Part shown: piece after piece, positions 12,209-23,760 of the stretch
How the letters are laid out: each line of letters begins with the position of its first letter
Position numbering within the stretch: position 1 is the first letter of the stretch
Assembly (NCBI GenBank): GCA_000497125.2
Contig: CM035323.1
Span: 194,001-258,000 of the forward strand
Direction of reading: 5' to 3'
DNA: 64,000 nt
Origin: Spironucleus salmonicida
Taxonomy: Eukaryota > Fornicata > Diplomonadida > Hexamitidae
Program-made: the position numbers and the translations under genes
The notes under the pieces: model-generated
Told to the model about the DNA's origin: nothing
Seen by the model: the letters and a program-made list of their open reading frames with translations, nothing else
Database searches by the model: none

Positions 12209-12640
12209 GGACCAGGTCTGGGTGGCCTCAACCAGGTGCTCTCGAGCTGACCGAGGGTGGCCGCAGCCAGGTGCTCTGGACCAGGTCTGGGTGGCCTCAA
12301 CCAGGTGCTCTCGAGCTGACCGAGGGTGGCCGCAGCCAAGTGCTCTCGAGCTGACCGAGGGTGGCCGCAGCCAGGTGCTCTGGACCAGGTCTGGGTGGCC
12401 GCAGCCAGGTGCTCTCGAGCTGACCGAGGGTGGCCGCAGCCAGGTGCTCTGGACCAGGTCTGGGTGGCCTCAACCAGGTGCTCTCGAGCTGACCGAGGGT
12501 GGCCGCAGCCAGGTGCTCTGGACCAGGTCTGGGTGGCCTCAACCAGGTGCTCTCGAGCTGACCGAGGGTGGCCGCAGCCAAGTGCTCTGGACCAGGTCTG
12601 GGTGGCCGCAGCCAGGTGCTCTCGAGCTGACCGAGGGTGG

Positions 12641-14488
12641 CCGCAGCCAGGTGCTCTCGAGCTGACCGAGGGTGGCCGCAGCCAAGTGCTCTGGACCAGG
12701 TCTGGGTGGCCTCAACCAGGTGCTCTCGAGCTGACCGAGGGTGGCCGCAGCCAAGTGCTCTGGACCAGGTCTGGGTGGCCTCAACCAGGTGCTCTCGAGC
12801 TGACCGAGGGTGGCCGCAGCCAGGTGCTCTGGACCAGGTCTGGGTGGCCTCAACCAGGTGCTCTCGAGCTGACCGAGGGTGGCCGCAGCCAAGTGCTCTG
12901 GACCAGGTCTGGGTGGCCTCAACCAGGTGCTCTCGAGCTGACCGAGGGTGGCCGCAGCCAGGTGCTCTGGACCAGGTCTGGGTGGCCTCAACCAGGTGCT
13001 CTCGAGCTGACCGAGGGTGGCCGCAGCCAGGTGCTCTGGACCAGGTCTGGGTGGCCTCAACCAGGTGCTCTCGAGCTGACCGAGGGTGGCCGCAGCCAAG
13101 TGCTCTCGAGCTGACCGAGGGTGGCCGCAGCCAGGTGCTCTGGACCAGGTCTGGGTGGCCGCAGCCAGGTGCTCTCGAGCTGACCGAGGGTGGCCGCAGC
13201 CAGGTGCTCTGGACCAGGTCTGGGTGGCCTCAACCAGGTGCTCTCGAGCTGACCGAGGGTGGCCGCAGCCAGGTGCTCTGGACCAGGTCTGGGTGGCCTC
13301 AACCAGGTGCTCTCGAGCTGACCGAGGGTGGCCGCAGCCAAGTGCTCTGGACCAGGTCTGGGTGGCCGCAGCCAGGTGCTCTCGAGCTGACCGAGGGTGG
13401 CCGCAGCCAGGTGCTCTCGAGCTGACCGAGGGTGGCCGCAGCCAAGTGCTCTGGACCAGGTCTGGGTGGCCTCAACCAGGTGCTCTCGAGCTGACCGAGG
13501 GTGGCCGCAGCCAAGTGCTCTGGACCAGGTCTGGGTGGCCTCAACCAGGTGCTCTCGAGCTGACCGAGGGTGGCCGCAGCCAGGTGCTCTGGACCAGGTC
13601 TGGGTGGCCTCAACCAGGTGCTCTCGAGCTGACCGAGGGTGGCCGCAGCCAAGTGCTCTGGACCAGGTCTGGGTGGCCTCAACCAGGTGCTCTCGAGCTG
13701 ACCGAGGGTGGCCGCAGCCAGGTGCTCTGGACCAGGTCTGGGTGGCCTCAACCAGGTGCTCTCGAGCTGACCGAGGGTGGCCGCAGCCAGGTGCTCTGGA
13801 CCAGGTCTGGGTGGCCTCAACCAGGTGCTCTCGAGCTGACCGAGGGTGGCCGCAGCCAAGTGCTCTCGAGCTGACCGAGGGTGGCCGCAGCCAGGTGCTC
13901 TGGACCAGGTCTGGGTGGCCTCAACCAGGTGCTCTCGAGCTGACCGAGGGTGGCCGCAGCCAGGTGCTCTCGAGCTGACCGAGGGTGGCCGCAGCCAGGT
14001 GCTCTGGACCAGGTCTGGGTGGCCTCAACCAGGTGCTCTCGAGCTGACCGAGGGTGGCCGCAGCCAGGTGCTCTGGACCAGGTCTGGGTGGCCTCAACCA
14101 GGTGCTCTCGAGCTGACCGAGGGTGGCCGCAGCCAGGTGCTCTGGACCAGGTCTGGGTGGCCTCAACCAGGTGCTCTCGAGCTGACCGAGGGTGGCCGCA
14201 GCCAAGTGCTCTGGACCAGGTCTGGGTGGCCGCAGCCAGGTGCTCTCGAGCTGACCGAGGGTGGCCGCAGCCAAGTGCTCTGGACCAGGTCTGGGTGGCC
14301 TCAACCAGGTGCTCTCGAGCTGACCGAGGGTGGCCGCAGCCAAGTGCTCTGGACCAGGTCTGGGTGGCCTCAACCAGGTGCTCTCGAGCTGACCGAGGGT
14401 GGCCGCAGCCAGGTGCTCTGGACCAGGTCTGGGTGGCCTCAACCAGGTGCTCTCGAGCTGACCGAGGGTGGCCGCAGCCAAGTGCTCT
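12641..14488 (+). repeat. Higher-order repeat copy 2 (2,280-bp period)
   Basis: Base-identical by eye to 10361-12208. Block starts recur at about 12326, 13086 and 13846. The last block is 138 bp (two dimers) shorter than the others, after which order changes at about 14489. Confidence 0.88.
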
Positions 14489-14944
14489 CGAGCTGACCGA
14501 GGGTGGCCGCAGCCAGGTGCTCTGGACCAGGTCTGGGTGGCCGCAGCCAGGTGCTCTCGAGCTGACCGAGGGTGGCCGCAGCCAGGTGCTCTGGACCAGG
14601 TCTGGGTGGCCTCAACCAGGTGCTCTCGAGCTGACCGAGGGTGGCCGCAGCCAGGTGCTCTGGACCAGGTCTGGGTGGCCTCAACCAGGTGCTCTCGAGC
14701 TGACCGAGGGTGGCCGCAGCCAGGTGCTCTGGACCAGGTCTGGGTGGCCTCAACCAGGTGCTCTCGAGCTGACCGAGGGTGGCCGCAGCCAGGTGCTCTG
14801 GACCAGGTCTGGGTGGCCTCAACCAGGTGCTCTCGAGCTGACCGAGGGTGGCCGCAGCCAGGTGCTCTCGAGCTGACCGAGGGTGGCCGCAGCCAGGTGC
14901 TCTGGACCAGGTCTGGGTGGCCTCAACCAGGTGCTCTGGACCAG

Positions 14945-15458
14945 TTAGTGAATATTCTATGCTAGATTGTTGTTTATGTAATCAAAGGTTCTTATTAGTT
15001 TTTCATTGAACTAAGAATGGATAATATTATTATAAAATGGCAATTGTATTTATTATAGTTTAATTTGTTCAAATTTTAAAATCTAGGACTAATAAATAAT
15101 AGTATGGCTAATATTATTATTACGATATATTCTCAATATTAATTTTTTCGAATATTGTTTTATGATAGATACATTATTCTAATTTTATCTTTTTTTAAGA
15201 ATTTTACAGTTTATTTTTGCAAATAAATAGTTAATCAATATAGTTAATAAATTTCATTTATTTTAAGAAAAATGAAAAAACTTTAATATAATAAGCGAAT
15301 AGAGGGTTTCAAAAAGCTATGTCAATAAAATATTGCTACTCTTTAATTGTAAGATAAATAAGGATAGATTATAGCTGAGGTTCAAAAAATAGATAGGCAT
15401 TAAAATAAAGATTAACTCACTATCGTTGAACCGCTATAAACAAATATTTGGTTCTAAA
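14945..15458. other. AT-rich array flank, no gene seen
   Basis: Unique, strongly AT-rich sequence between the satellite and the next candidate gene. No frame with protein-like composition was found. Confidence 0.5.
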
Positions 15459-15587
15459 ATGCAAACTAATGATAAATCTGTTTCACTCCCAATCAACAAT
15501 AATTCTATTCTTAGTATCAATGAATTCATTGATACTACGTCTAGCGACTTAGTATTTTGTACGCCAAGTTCTTCCAACGGGCGGTGA
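15459..15587 (+). CDS. Small hypothetical protein (42 aa)
   Basis: ATG at 15459 to TGA at 15585-15587 with a Ser/Asn/Thr-rich, acidic composition and no TAA/TAG codons. It stands out from the surrounding AT-rich DNA, but its length makes it weak. The stretch 15588-16404 after it is AT-rich with no gene seen. Confidence 0.35.
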   Translation: MQTNDKSVSLPINNNSILSINEFIDTTSSDLVFCTPSSSNGR

Positions 15588-16404
15588 GCATCTTCTTTAA
15601 TTTTCCGCTTATAGAACTATTTTGTCTGTTTCAAAAATACATGCTTATGGGATAAACTACTTTCTATCATAAAATTCATCTTTAATTGCAGAAAGAGGAT
15701 TTGATTTTTTTTTAAAGATTGGATTATATAGACCTCTTCTAAAATTTAGCACATTCTCATGTTTAATATAAATAACAGGTTCTAATGCCTAGTATACCTA
15801 TGTTGAATTTTTTAATGGGTTTCTACTTTCTGTTTAAAGTTAGAAATTCATATTATATCCTAGAATTTTAAGTATAAAATATTTATATTTATAATATTTT
15901 TTACAAATTTATAATTAGTCTATAAAATTGATATATTTATAGGTTTAGAAAAATAAGGTATAAATAACGAAATATACTTTTTAAGATAAAGATAATATGC
16001 TTTATATCAATCTTCCATGCTTATAATTGTTTGGATAGATTCAGAATTATACTTAATTAAAATTATTTACTTCTCGTCAATAGGATGCTTTTATAAAGTA
16101 ACTAGTATATGCGGAGGATTAATTCAGTTTAAACTAAGATAGGGGCCATAAATTTGGTGTAATAGCATATTGTGAGTATTATATGAGAAATATTTCAACA
16201 TCTATCTAATTAGGAAGGATCAGATAAAATGAATTAGTTTCTTCTACCAAATTTCGTATGATAGTTCCTTACTGTATTTTATAATAAATATATTAGAATA
16301 ATTTATCTAAAATATTATTGCAAGTTAAAATTTATTTCTCATAAACTATAAACAAAATTTATTATAGGTATAATATATAATTAATATATAATTAAATTTT
16401 ATTA

Positions 16405-18078
16405 ATGAAGTAAAATATGTATGGCTCTAGGCCAACATCTACTAGTTAAAAAACTACTCTTAATTCAGCAAAATCTCAATCAGAATCCTAAATTGCTAAA
16501 GAGAATGCAGAACGAAGGAAAAGATAATAAAATTTATAAAAAAGACTTGAAGATGAAGAATAGCAAAGAATATAAGATGCTTTACTAAAGAAAAAATAAC
16601 AATAATAACAAATTACATAGATAGCAAGATAAGCAGTAAAATCTACTCCAATTTCCTAAAAAAAGTAACATATACGATCTGAGTCGCCAGATCCTAAGTA
16701 GGAAGCACAATAAGATTTTTAAAAATTTCTCAGCAAGGTTAAGGAAGCAGCTGGTGCAACGAATTTAGATTTTTTAGAAAAAAATCTATCATAAAGTAAA
16801 TCTCGAATTGCCTCAGCAAAAGCTGAGCCAACACCTCTTGATTAATCAAGATAGAGAATCAATGATTTACCAAAATAAAAAATAGACCCATTAAATGATA
16901 TGTATAATGATGATAAAACTCTTATAGATACGTCAGATGATTAAGAGTATGAAAATGAATATGATAGGAAAATTTTTGTTTAAAAAGAACAATTACAGAT
17001 TGAAATGCTTAGTAACAGTTCAGATGATGAAGAAGAAGTATCTAGACGGTAGTTAAGTATTAGATAAAAATAGAATGAACTTCGTGAGTTAACAGAAAGT
17101 AAGAAATTAGACAGAAGTGTAATAGAGTAAGTCAAATAATTTAAAGAATCATAATAGAGAGCTTTAAAGGTATAAGAGACTCTTAAAACTAAAAATAAGC
17201 AAGACATATAGAAGCCACCACCAGCTCGTAAACATCCTGGTTAGTAAGAATAATCAAGATTATCATTAGAAATAAAAAACTATACATCTTAGGAAAAACA
17301 ACTTGAAAATGAGTTAAACCAATTAGATTAGAAATTATACAAACTTGATTAGCTTTCTGTTATCAATTTAGAAAATATATAATAATATAATTCTAACACA
17401 GAAGCATCCGTTTTTGATAATTTTAATTCAAGAATTGATGATTAAACTTAAATTGAGTTATTAGCTCTTAATTAAGCATAATTGGATTCTGATGGAAATA
17501 TTACCAATAAAGATGAAGTAGCAGCTATTTAACGTAAGTTGCGAGCTGAACTCAGTAGAAAAATTATTTCATAATCAACAGCTGGTAAAGCAAAAAAATA
17601 ACTATAGGTTGTTAATATAATTAGTTAAACACCTATTATTTCCAATTAACTTATCGAAGATAATACTCCCAAAAAGCTTGAGCGTAAAATATAACCTGTA
17701 GATTAGAATGCTATTAATGCTATGTTCATGAACGAATAACCATCAAATAGTAAAGAAGATCTATTTAGGGCTATAGTTTAATAACAAGAATTTCCAGTTA
17801 GAAAAATATAAAATTATGAACCAATTTAGTAAAATATTTATGATACTGCTCCCGCTGTTGAACTTTCTATGGCTGCATAGGAAGCATTATCTAGATATGA
17901 TGGATCTCTAAATGAAAATTTTTAGGAAAAGGAAATCAACGATGAAAGTGATATGGATGACTTATATGGAAATATGTAAGAAGTAAATTTTAAAAGAGGT
18001 AGTGTTGAATATAAAGGCGAAATTTATGAAGCTGATGATGATGATGAAGATTATGATTTTGGCGGTATTTCAGAATGA
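16405..18078 (+). CDS. Large charged, Gln/Glu/Lys-rich protein, probable coiled coil (557 aa)
   Basis: A continuous code-6 frame with several dozen internal TAA/TAG codons, ending at TGA 18076-18078. The N-terminal third is basic and Gln-rich. Residues about 120-330 alternate Lys/Glu/Gln with Leu in coiled-coil style. Acidic clusters of Asp/Glu occur mid-protein and the C-terminus is a poly-Asp/Glu patch followed by Tyr-Asp-Phe-Gly-Gly. No catalytic motif seen. Two in-frame ATGs (16405 and 16417) are close together; the first is used. The gene converges on the next one with 3 bp between stops. It is a strong local witness of the reassigned code. Family not recognised. Confidence 0.85.
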
Positions 18079-18081
18079 GTT

Positions 18082-18321
18082 TCACAAATATTTCACTTGC
18101 TAAATTAAAGACATTATATCATCGTCTAATTATTCTAACTAAACGAAATCACCAGGAGGTAAGCTATTAAGTTGAATTTCTAAATTAATATTATTTATCA
18201 TTCCAGTAAAATCTTTACTATTTAAGCAATCTTTTGGATAATTAAATTACATAGAAAAAACCGGCTCCTTCTCAGGTAAGATCAGAGGAGGAAGAGTATC
18301 TGGATAAGGTAAATTAGACAT
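18082..18321 (-). CDS. Small conserved-looking acidic protein (79 aa)
   Basis: ATG at 18321 to TGA at 18082-18084, with four TAA/TAG codons read as Gln. The N-terminus is Pro-rich (two PP pairs and a Leu-Pro-Glu-Lys-Glu-Pro segment) and the C-terminus is acidic with Asp-Asp-Asp then a hydrophobic helix. No domain recognised. It sits between two larger genes with 3 and 72 bp gaps, so it is probably a real independent gene. Confidence 0.6.
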
Positions 18322-18393
18322 ATTAATGAAATGAAAGATTAATTATATTAATTGGTATAATGGTATATAAATTTAAATATGAAACATCGAAAA

Positions 18394-20568
18394 TCAGATC
18401 ACTAAATCATCTAGTAAGTCCCCGAAAACATTTATACCCTAAAATATTTCTAATATCTCATGTTTCTCGAAAATTTAGAACAAGCTGCTTTAATGATAAT
18501 AGTTGATGTCCTTATTATCAACATTCCTAGAAGATCTTATTTTACTAGAGTTTAATTAATATTAATGATAAAACTAACTAACATCATAACTACTACTATT
18601 TTATGGTTATATTCTAATTAATTATGGCTTTTGTTTCGGTGTAAAAACATACCTTGAATCGTTCTTGCGTTGAGATATAAATGAAATAAATGTTCTGAGA
18701 AGTATATCCAGAATGCTCTTAATTTCGTGAGGTTAGTTATCTAAGTTCAGCTATGATTTTAGAGTATCAAGCTATTTTTCTAATAAATTTTACTCTAGTA
18801 AGAATAAATGATGATACTGGTATCCTAAGCCTAATATTGTTACGAATAACTTTGCATTAACAATAGGTTTCACATTTAGGAGTTGTTATTATATAATTTA
18901 AGATGTAGGACGCTCAAGCTTTTCCTAAGTTTTTTATACATCATCAAGAATTTATTAGTGTTAAGCTGAAATTGATGGTTTTTAGCTCGATGGTGGAGAG
19001 CTTATAGGCTAACTAATCACTGGCGGATGGAAAGGTGTTGTAATAGGAGGAGAATTAGGTGGAATGTTATGCTAAATAATTTACTATGGTGGAGGTTACT
19101 ACTATGGCTTCGATTATGGTATTCCTTTATGCTTTTCTACAATCGATTTTAGTTACTCAAAAATTTTAACACTTTGCTACTGCTGTAAAATACTTTACAT
19201 TTATTGAAAATCATAAATTTTAACCGTAGATTTAAGTTATCCTTTTACTTTTAAAAGTAGCATAAGATTTTCCTAGTAGTTAAATTACTAGTGAAATTTT
19301 TTCATTTCTTAATCATTAACGCATTTCTAGTGCATATCCTAAGACCTTTCATATAATTTTAATATTTTTTCACGGAAAAGCTGATTGTCTGAAGTAATTA
19401 ATTGTGTTTTTGCTTTTTTCTCAATAATATTAGCATTCCATACTTGCAAAACTCTCGTTAATATTCCTTATAATTAACTTTCTTATATAGAACTTCGTTC
19501 TTTTTCTTTGAATCTAATTGTATTCATTTCTTAAGCCTTAAATGACATCCGGTAACCTACAGATCCATGTATTGGTAGTTAAGAAGGCAGTTGTCCATGA
19601 AGCAATTTTGATACGGCATCAGGTGATAGCTATTTAAGCACTGACATGACTTACTTAACTTTATCATCAGTTTAATTAACAGTTGGTTAATGAGTTTAAA
19701 CAGGTTACGGTTATTATTATTAAGGTATATGAGGTTTAAATGGTACTTATTATACTTCCTTTTTGATAACAGGTACTTACATAACAGGAACAATAACAGG
19801 TGGCTTAATTTATGGCTTTTATACTTTTTATAAAATTTCTATGACTTTCTCCTTTAATTCACCCTCAAAAGGAATTCCTCTAATTTTCTTAATCTATTAA
19901 TCAATTGGAAGCTGTAAAATTTTCTCAGCAGCAACTTTACAAAGTTTTTATATACTGTCTTTATCATTGGATACAGCGGCAACACCAGTTTGATTGACCA
20001 TTTCGGATATAAATGTATGATTCTTTGAACAAAGCAAAATAAGTGTTTATATTGGTTTGAACAATTAATCTTCAATAACATGTTAGGAATTATTTTATTA
20101 TGGCGGAGGCTGTGGTGTTTAAGTAGGCTGTGGTGACTAAATCATATGTGGTGGTTTTTACTGTTAAAATGTGAGATTTTAAGGAGGTGGAAGCATGGGC
20201 GGTAACATAGGTGGCAACTTAAGAGGCTGTGGTTATAAAGTTTATTTTTACAAATTTAGAACCTCTTAAACTGGCATAATTTCAGTAGTTATAAATGTGC
20301 GGCAAAGATTACTTTATGGCAATAGAATGCGAAAGTCTGTAGTATTAGACATACCTTCAACAAATAAAGGCTATGCCATTTTATAAGCGCAAATTTCGCG
20401 AGTATACAATGAAAGCTCAGCGTGAATTTCAGAGGATACCTACTCTTAAGATTCTGCACTAAGGTGTTCTTACAATATTTTAGCTACTTTCACCGCCATT
20501 TAAAATGATTCGAATACAATTTAAATTGGTTCACCTTGAATAGATAGAGAAATTGAGTGTGGAGGCAT
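18394..20568 (-). CDS. Pro/Gln-rich protein with several helical domains (724 aa)
   Basis: One uninterrupted code-6 frame from the ATG at 20568 to TGA 18394-18396. Helical, ordered-looking segments (about residues 1-100, 165-245, 300-460 and 580-724) are separated by Pro/Gln-rich linkers (about 115-150, 250-290 and 465-520) with PPP and QQQ runs. This architecture is typical of scaffold or RNA/transcription-complex proteins, but no named domain was identified. Many residues in the linkers are TAA/TAG Gln. A CCACTCC motif lies 7 bp upstream of the ATG and supports this start. Glycine- and proline-coding bias made the plus strand look Gly-rich; the minus frame is the coherent one. Confidence 0.85.
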
Positions 20569-20575
20569 TCGGGTT

Positions 20576-20582
20576 GGAGTGG
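20576..20582 (-). promoter_or_regulatory. CCACTCC promoter/initiator motif
   Basis: Exact CCACTCC on the minus strand 7 bp before the ATG at 20568; one of eight such placements in the window. Confidence 0.6.
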
Positions 20583-20843
20583 TAAAGTGAAAAGTAGGTT
20601 TTATACTTAATATTAGTATACTTTCCTAACTTAAAAAATAAATCTTACTTCACAAAAGTGATATTAAATAATGTACACCATAGTATTTTATAGATTAATT
20701 ATTATTAGTAGTATACGTATTAATTATTATATAATTCTACTAATTCCATATTTTAAATTTTGATTTAAGTTCACTCCCAATTTTCCTCAAATTATATATT
20801 TTTCTATTTAACATTATTATACATAATCTACTATATCCCATCA

Positions 20844-20850
20844 CCACTCC
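20844..20850 (+). promoter_or_regulatory. CCACTCC promoter/initiator motif
   Basis: Exact CCACTCC 9 bp before the eIF2-beta ATG at 20860. Confidence 0.6.
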
Positions 20851-20859
20851 TTTAATTCG

Positions 20860-21582
20860 ATGTTCGACTCCACCATTAAAAAGCAAACAACCGTCAAAAA
20901 AGTAGTCAAAAAAATCGCCAAAAAGCAGTCTGCACCAAATATCTACGATAAAACGCAGATCGGAAAGCTCATTATCCTGACACCGAAAGAAGACTCCACC
21001 GCCATCCTGCAGTCGCTCTAGGAGCGCGCAATTGCGCGCCGGACCGCCGCACCTACGCCCGCGGCTTCAGACTTTTCGAGCCTCCCGAAGCACCTGAACG
21101 CCCCCGCGGAGGAGGTGGCGCTTCTGTGGCCCCTGAAAGCAGCCATCCAGTCGCAGGGAACCGACCAGCAGGCGGAGACATCGTATAAGGCGCTCCTGGC
21201 CGCACTCCGCGCTGCCCTCAACACTGGTCACGTCCATCAGGCTGAAATCACGCCGGAAACGCAGAAAATCGGCTCGCTACGCACCAAAATCACCAATTTC
21301 CAGGCAATTTGCGACAGCCTCAACCGCGCCAAAGAGGTCGTCAGCAAGTTCATCTCGCATCAGTTCGAGTGCGACTGCGCCGTCAACGACACCGACGGCG
21401 CTCTGCTCATCAAGAAACGTCTCCCAAACGACCAGATAGTCGGTATAATCAGGCGCTTCAAGAGCGAGTTCGTGCAGTGCGTGAGTTGCGGGAGCCTGAA
21501 CACGATTATCAGCAAGAACGAGGGCCTGAGAGATCAGCTTTTGAGCTGTGAGGAGTGCCAGGCGCAGAGGCACATCAAGTGA
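20860..21582 (+). CDS. Translation initiation factor eIF2 beta subunit
   Basis: A 240-residue protein. The C-terminal half is diagnostic: a helix-turn-helix region, the NDQIVGIIRRFKSEFVQC segment and a C4 zinc ribbon with CVSC at about 206-209 and CEEC at about 230-233. The N-terminus is Lys-rich, as in eukaryotic eIF2-beta where Lys blocks contact eIF5 and eIF2B, but it is shorter than in fungi or animals. eIF2-beta is part of the ternary complex that brings initiator tRNA to the 40S subunit. The gene is GC-rich yet keeps an internal TAG (Gln), showing the same code. Start chosen at the first ATG after the CCACTCC motif. Confidence 0.93.
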
Positions 21583-21873
21583 GCGAGAAAATGTTTATTT
21601 TGAGCGTTTTTGAAGCGAAAATATTAGCTCGAGTATGCTATAATAGTACTTCTGTGATTGCAGAATTTATGAGATGGAGATAAGATAAATTTCACGGTAA
21701 AATGTTTTGGGTGATCTGGCAGAGCGAGATACATATTATTAAGTGATTGAAAGGTAATAATTTTTATAAATAATGTCGAACATGTAAGTATCAGTGAGGG
21801 TCGACGTTCTCAATTACAGGATTTTTTCATAATAATAAAATTAATAATAATATATAAAATTAATGTATTAAAA

Positions 21874-22200
21874 ATGGGTTGTGGACTGTAAGTTTCTGCT
21901 CAAAATTAGAAGTTACCCCTTGAGGAATCTGAGATTGCACAGTTAAGTTCACGTAAATCTGACAAATTAGTCGCTTTGGTTGATACTGACTCGCAACATC
22001 CTGATTTTGGATGTTCCTCTATGTGGGACTAAGGGGACGAATTATCTCAGTCAAATATATCTATTTAAAACACGAAATACAGTTAGTTTACAAATTATAC
22101 AGCATTCTTGCATTGGTAAGAAGGGGTATTATTTTAGAAAGATGAGGAATTCATAAAACCAGACTAATTTTAAAACGAAAATGTTGAAGGGATATTTTGA
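21874..22200 (+). CDS. Small Met-Gly-Cys N-terminal protein, likely lipidated (108 aa)
   Basis: ATG at 21874 to TGA 22198-22200 with numerous TAA/TAG Gln codons. It begins Met-Gly-Cys-Gly, the classical N-myristoylation site with an adjacent palmitoylatable Cys, implying membrane association. The remainder is acidic and Ser/Gln-rich with no known domain. GTAAGT-like words occur near the start (21784 and about 21889), but splicing is not needed to keep the frame. The 291 bp before it hold no supported gene. Confidence 0.6.
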
Positions 22201-23760
22201 ATTATTTGGTCATCAAATTATTAGTAACGAATTAGTATTCGCTATGTTAGTATCTATTTTACTTGTTTATTGTCAGAATACATATAGAATGAATCACTTG
22301 CATTAAATGTAATTTAATGGTTAAACTATCACTATTACACTCTTTTGTTACTTATTATTAGTATATCCAACCATTCATTAGGTAACAAATAAATTAAAAA
22401 AGTTACTAAGAAAATCTTCTAAATACTAAACTATTAAATAATTTATTATCATAAACTAGGTTAATCATAGAAAATTATCATACTCGCCGTAATCACTGTC
22501 ATCAAACTATGGGTAATTCCAGTAGAACAATTAATCAGTGACTATCAAATTTTATTTCGGTAGTAATGTTTTTTTGTCTTAAAAATTATATATGAGAACA
22601 GTGGGTAATGTTGATGGAGTGATATGTTAAAATGTAGGTAATTAATTAAAAGGCTTGAGACTTTTAATAATTTTATAGTATTTATTTTTAAGGGAGTAGT
22701 AATCGATATTAGGGAAATATATCTCAGCAATTAGCTACCATTCGCAGCCTAATTCCGCACATGCGTCAAGAAGAGTTGTTTCTAGCTCAATGGTCCATAT
22801 AATTTTTTTTGGCATTAACCATAAAAATTTAACTATACAATATATTATAATATACTTATTCCAGTAGAAACTATCTATGCTGCTTTATAAGTTATGTATT
22901 ATTGAATCATATAATAGTATATTAATAATTTTATCTATAAATCAATTTATTTAAATTCTAAATATATGATGGATAAATTATTTTTCTGCATATCAATATT
23001 AAATTTGTATTTGTGTATTCATTTTACTTAAATATTATATTATTAACACTAATATTTATGCTACTTTTTAATTAAGAAATCAATAATTATATATTATGAG
23101 ACCTATGTGGAATTATCTATTATAATACTATAAATGATTTAATATAGGTATTTCATAATTGAAAGTTCTACTATATATAATGTAACTTTAAAAAGTATTT
23201 AAAACCCATAGATATTTAAAAATATTACTAATGGAGAATATTAATACATATTCAACTAGGTATGACTTTTTTAAATAGTTAAAAGTACTAGCTAGAGTTT
23301 TAATTCACTAAATATTAAATATTAAAGTTAGAACATATCTATTATAAATTTAAACTATTAGAAGTATTCATCATATTTTAAATAACATGCATTCATTTTT
23401 AGTACTTACTGTTTTGTTTTTAGTATAAATAGAATACCTTAATCAAAATAAATCATATTTTATGAATACATGTACAGTCTATACCTTAGTTATAATGTAA
23501 GAATACTGAATTCATGATATTTAAGGGAATTTATTAGATGGAAACATATTTAGTCAACTGCCGTTTAATAAAATACATATAAAATTTTTATCATGATGAA
23601 ATATATTATATTAATAAATCTTAAATAAATATATAACTGATAGTCACTCCACAGTATTTAAAACTAAAGCAATAACTATATAAGTAAAATTTAATAGTAA
23701 TTAGAGCTATCATAATTTATTATCATATAATATTAATTATATTGTTTTATTCCGCAAAAA
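22201..23760. other. AT-rich intergenic region
   Basis: 1.56 kb with no supported gene. A less AT-rich patch at 22735-22800 contains TAGCTCAATGGT, resembling a tRNA A-box, followed by an eight-T run, but no B-box or cloverleaf is present. A minus-strand open frame at 22545-22800 lacks an ATG. Confidence 0.5.

Larger units (their letters stand above)
5389..14944. repeat. 9.6-kb GC-rich tandem satellite of 34/35-bp units
   Basis: About 275 head-to-tail units fill the interval without interruption. Two main unit types alternate: a 35-bp unit with CTCGAGCTGACCGAG then GGTGGCCGCAGCCA (about 71% GC) and a 34-bp unit with CTGGACCAGGTCTG then GGTGGCCTCAACCA (about 65% GC). A typical pair is 69 bp. 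The array begins and ends inside a GGTGCTCTGGACCAG unit and is flanked by unique AT-rich DNA. All three frames on both strands are open for long stretches because a 69-bp dimer is 23 codons, but unit-order changes shift the frame repeatedly, so it is not read as protein-coding. Function unknown; centromeric, subtelomeric or neutral satellite are all possible. Confidence 0.97.

Noticed and set aside
5389-14944. Long open frames (up to 480 codons) in the satellite on both strands
   Set aside because: They arise because the 69-bp dimer is a multiple of three and lacks stops in most frames. Unit-order changes shift the frame many times, and all frames are equally open, so there is no sign of coding selection.
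21784-21825. GTAAGT...TTACAG as an intron of the MGC gene
   Set aside because: Joining the flanks does not produce a frame entering the gene at 21874, which has its own ATG.
22545-22730. Minus-strand 61-residue hydrophobic open frame
   Set aside because: Starts at TTG; no in-frame ATG upstream and composition matches AT-rich intergenic DNA.
22735-22812. Possible tRNA or small Pol III RNA (TAGCTCAATGGT plus T8)
   Set aside because: No B-box and no cloverleaf could be drawn.
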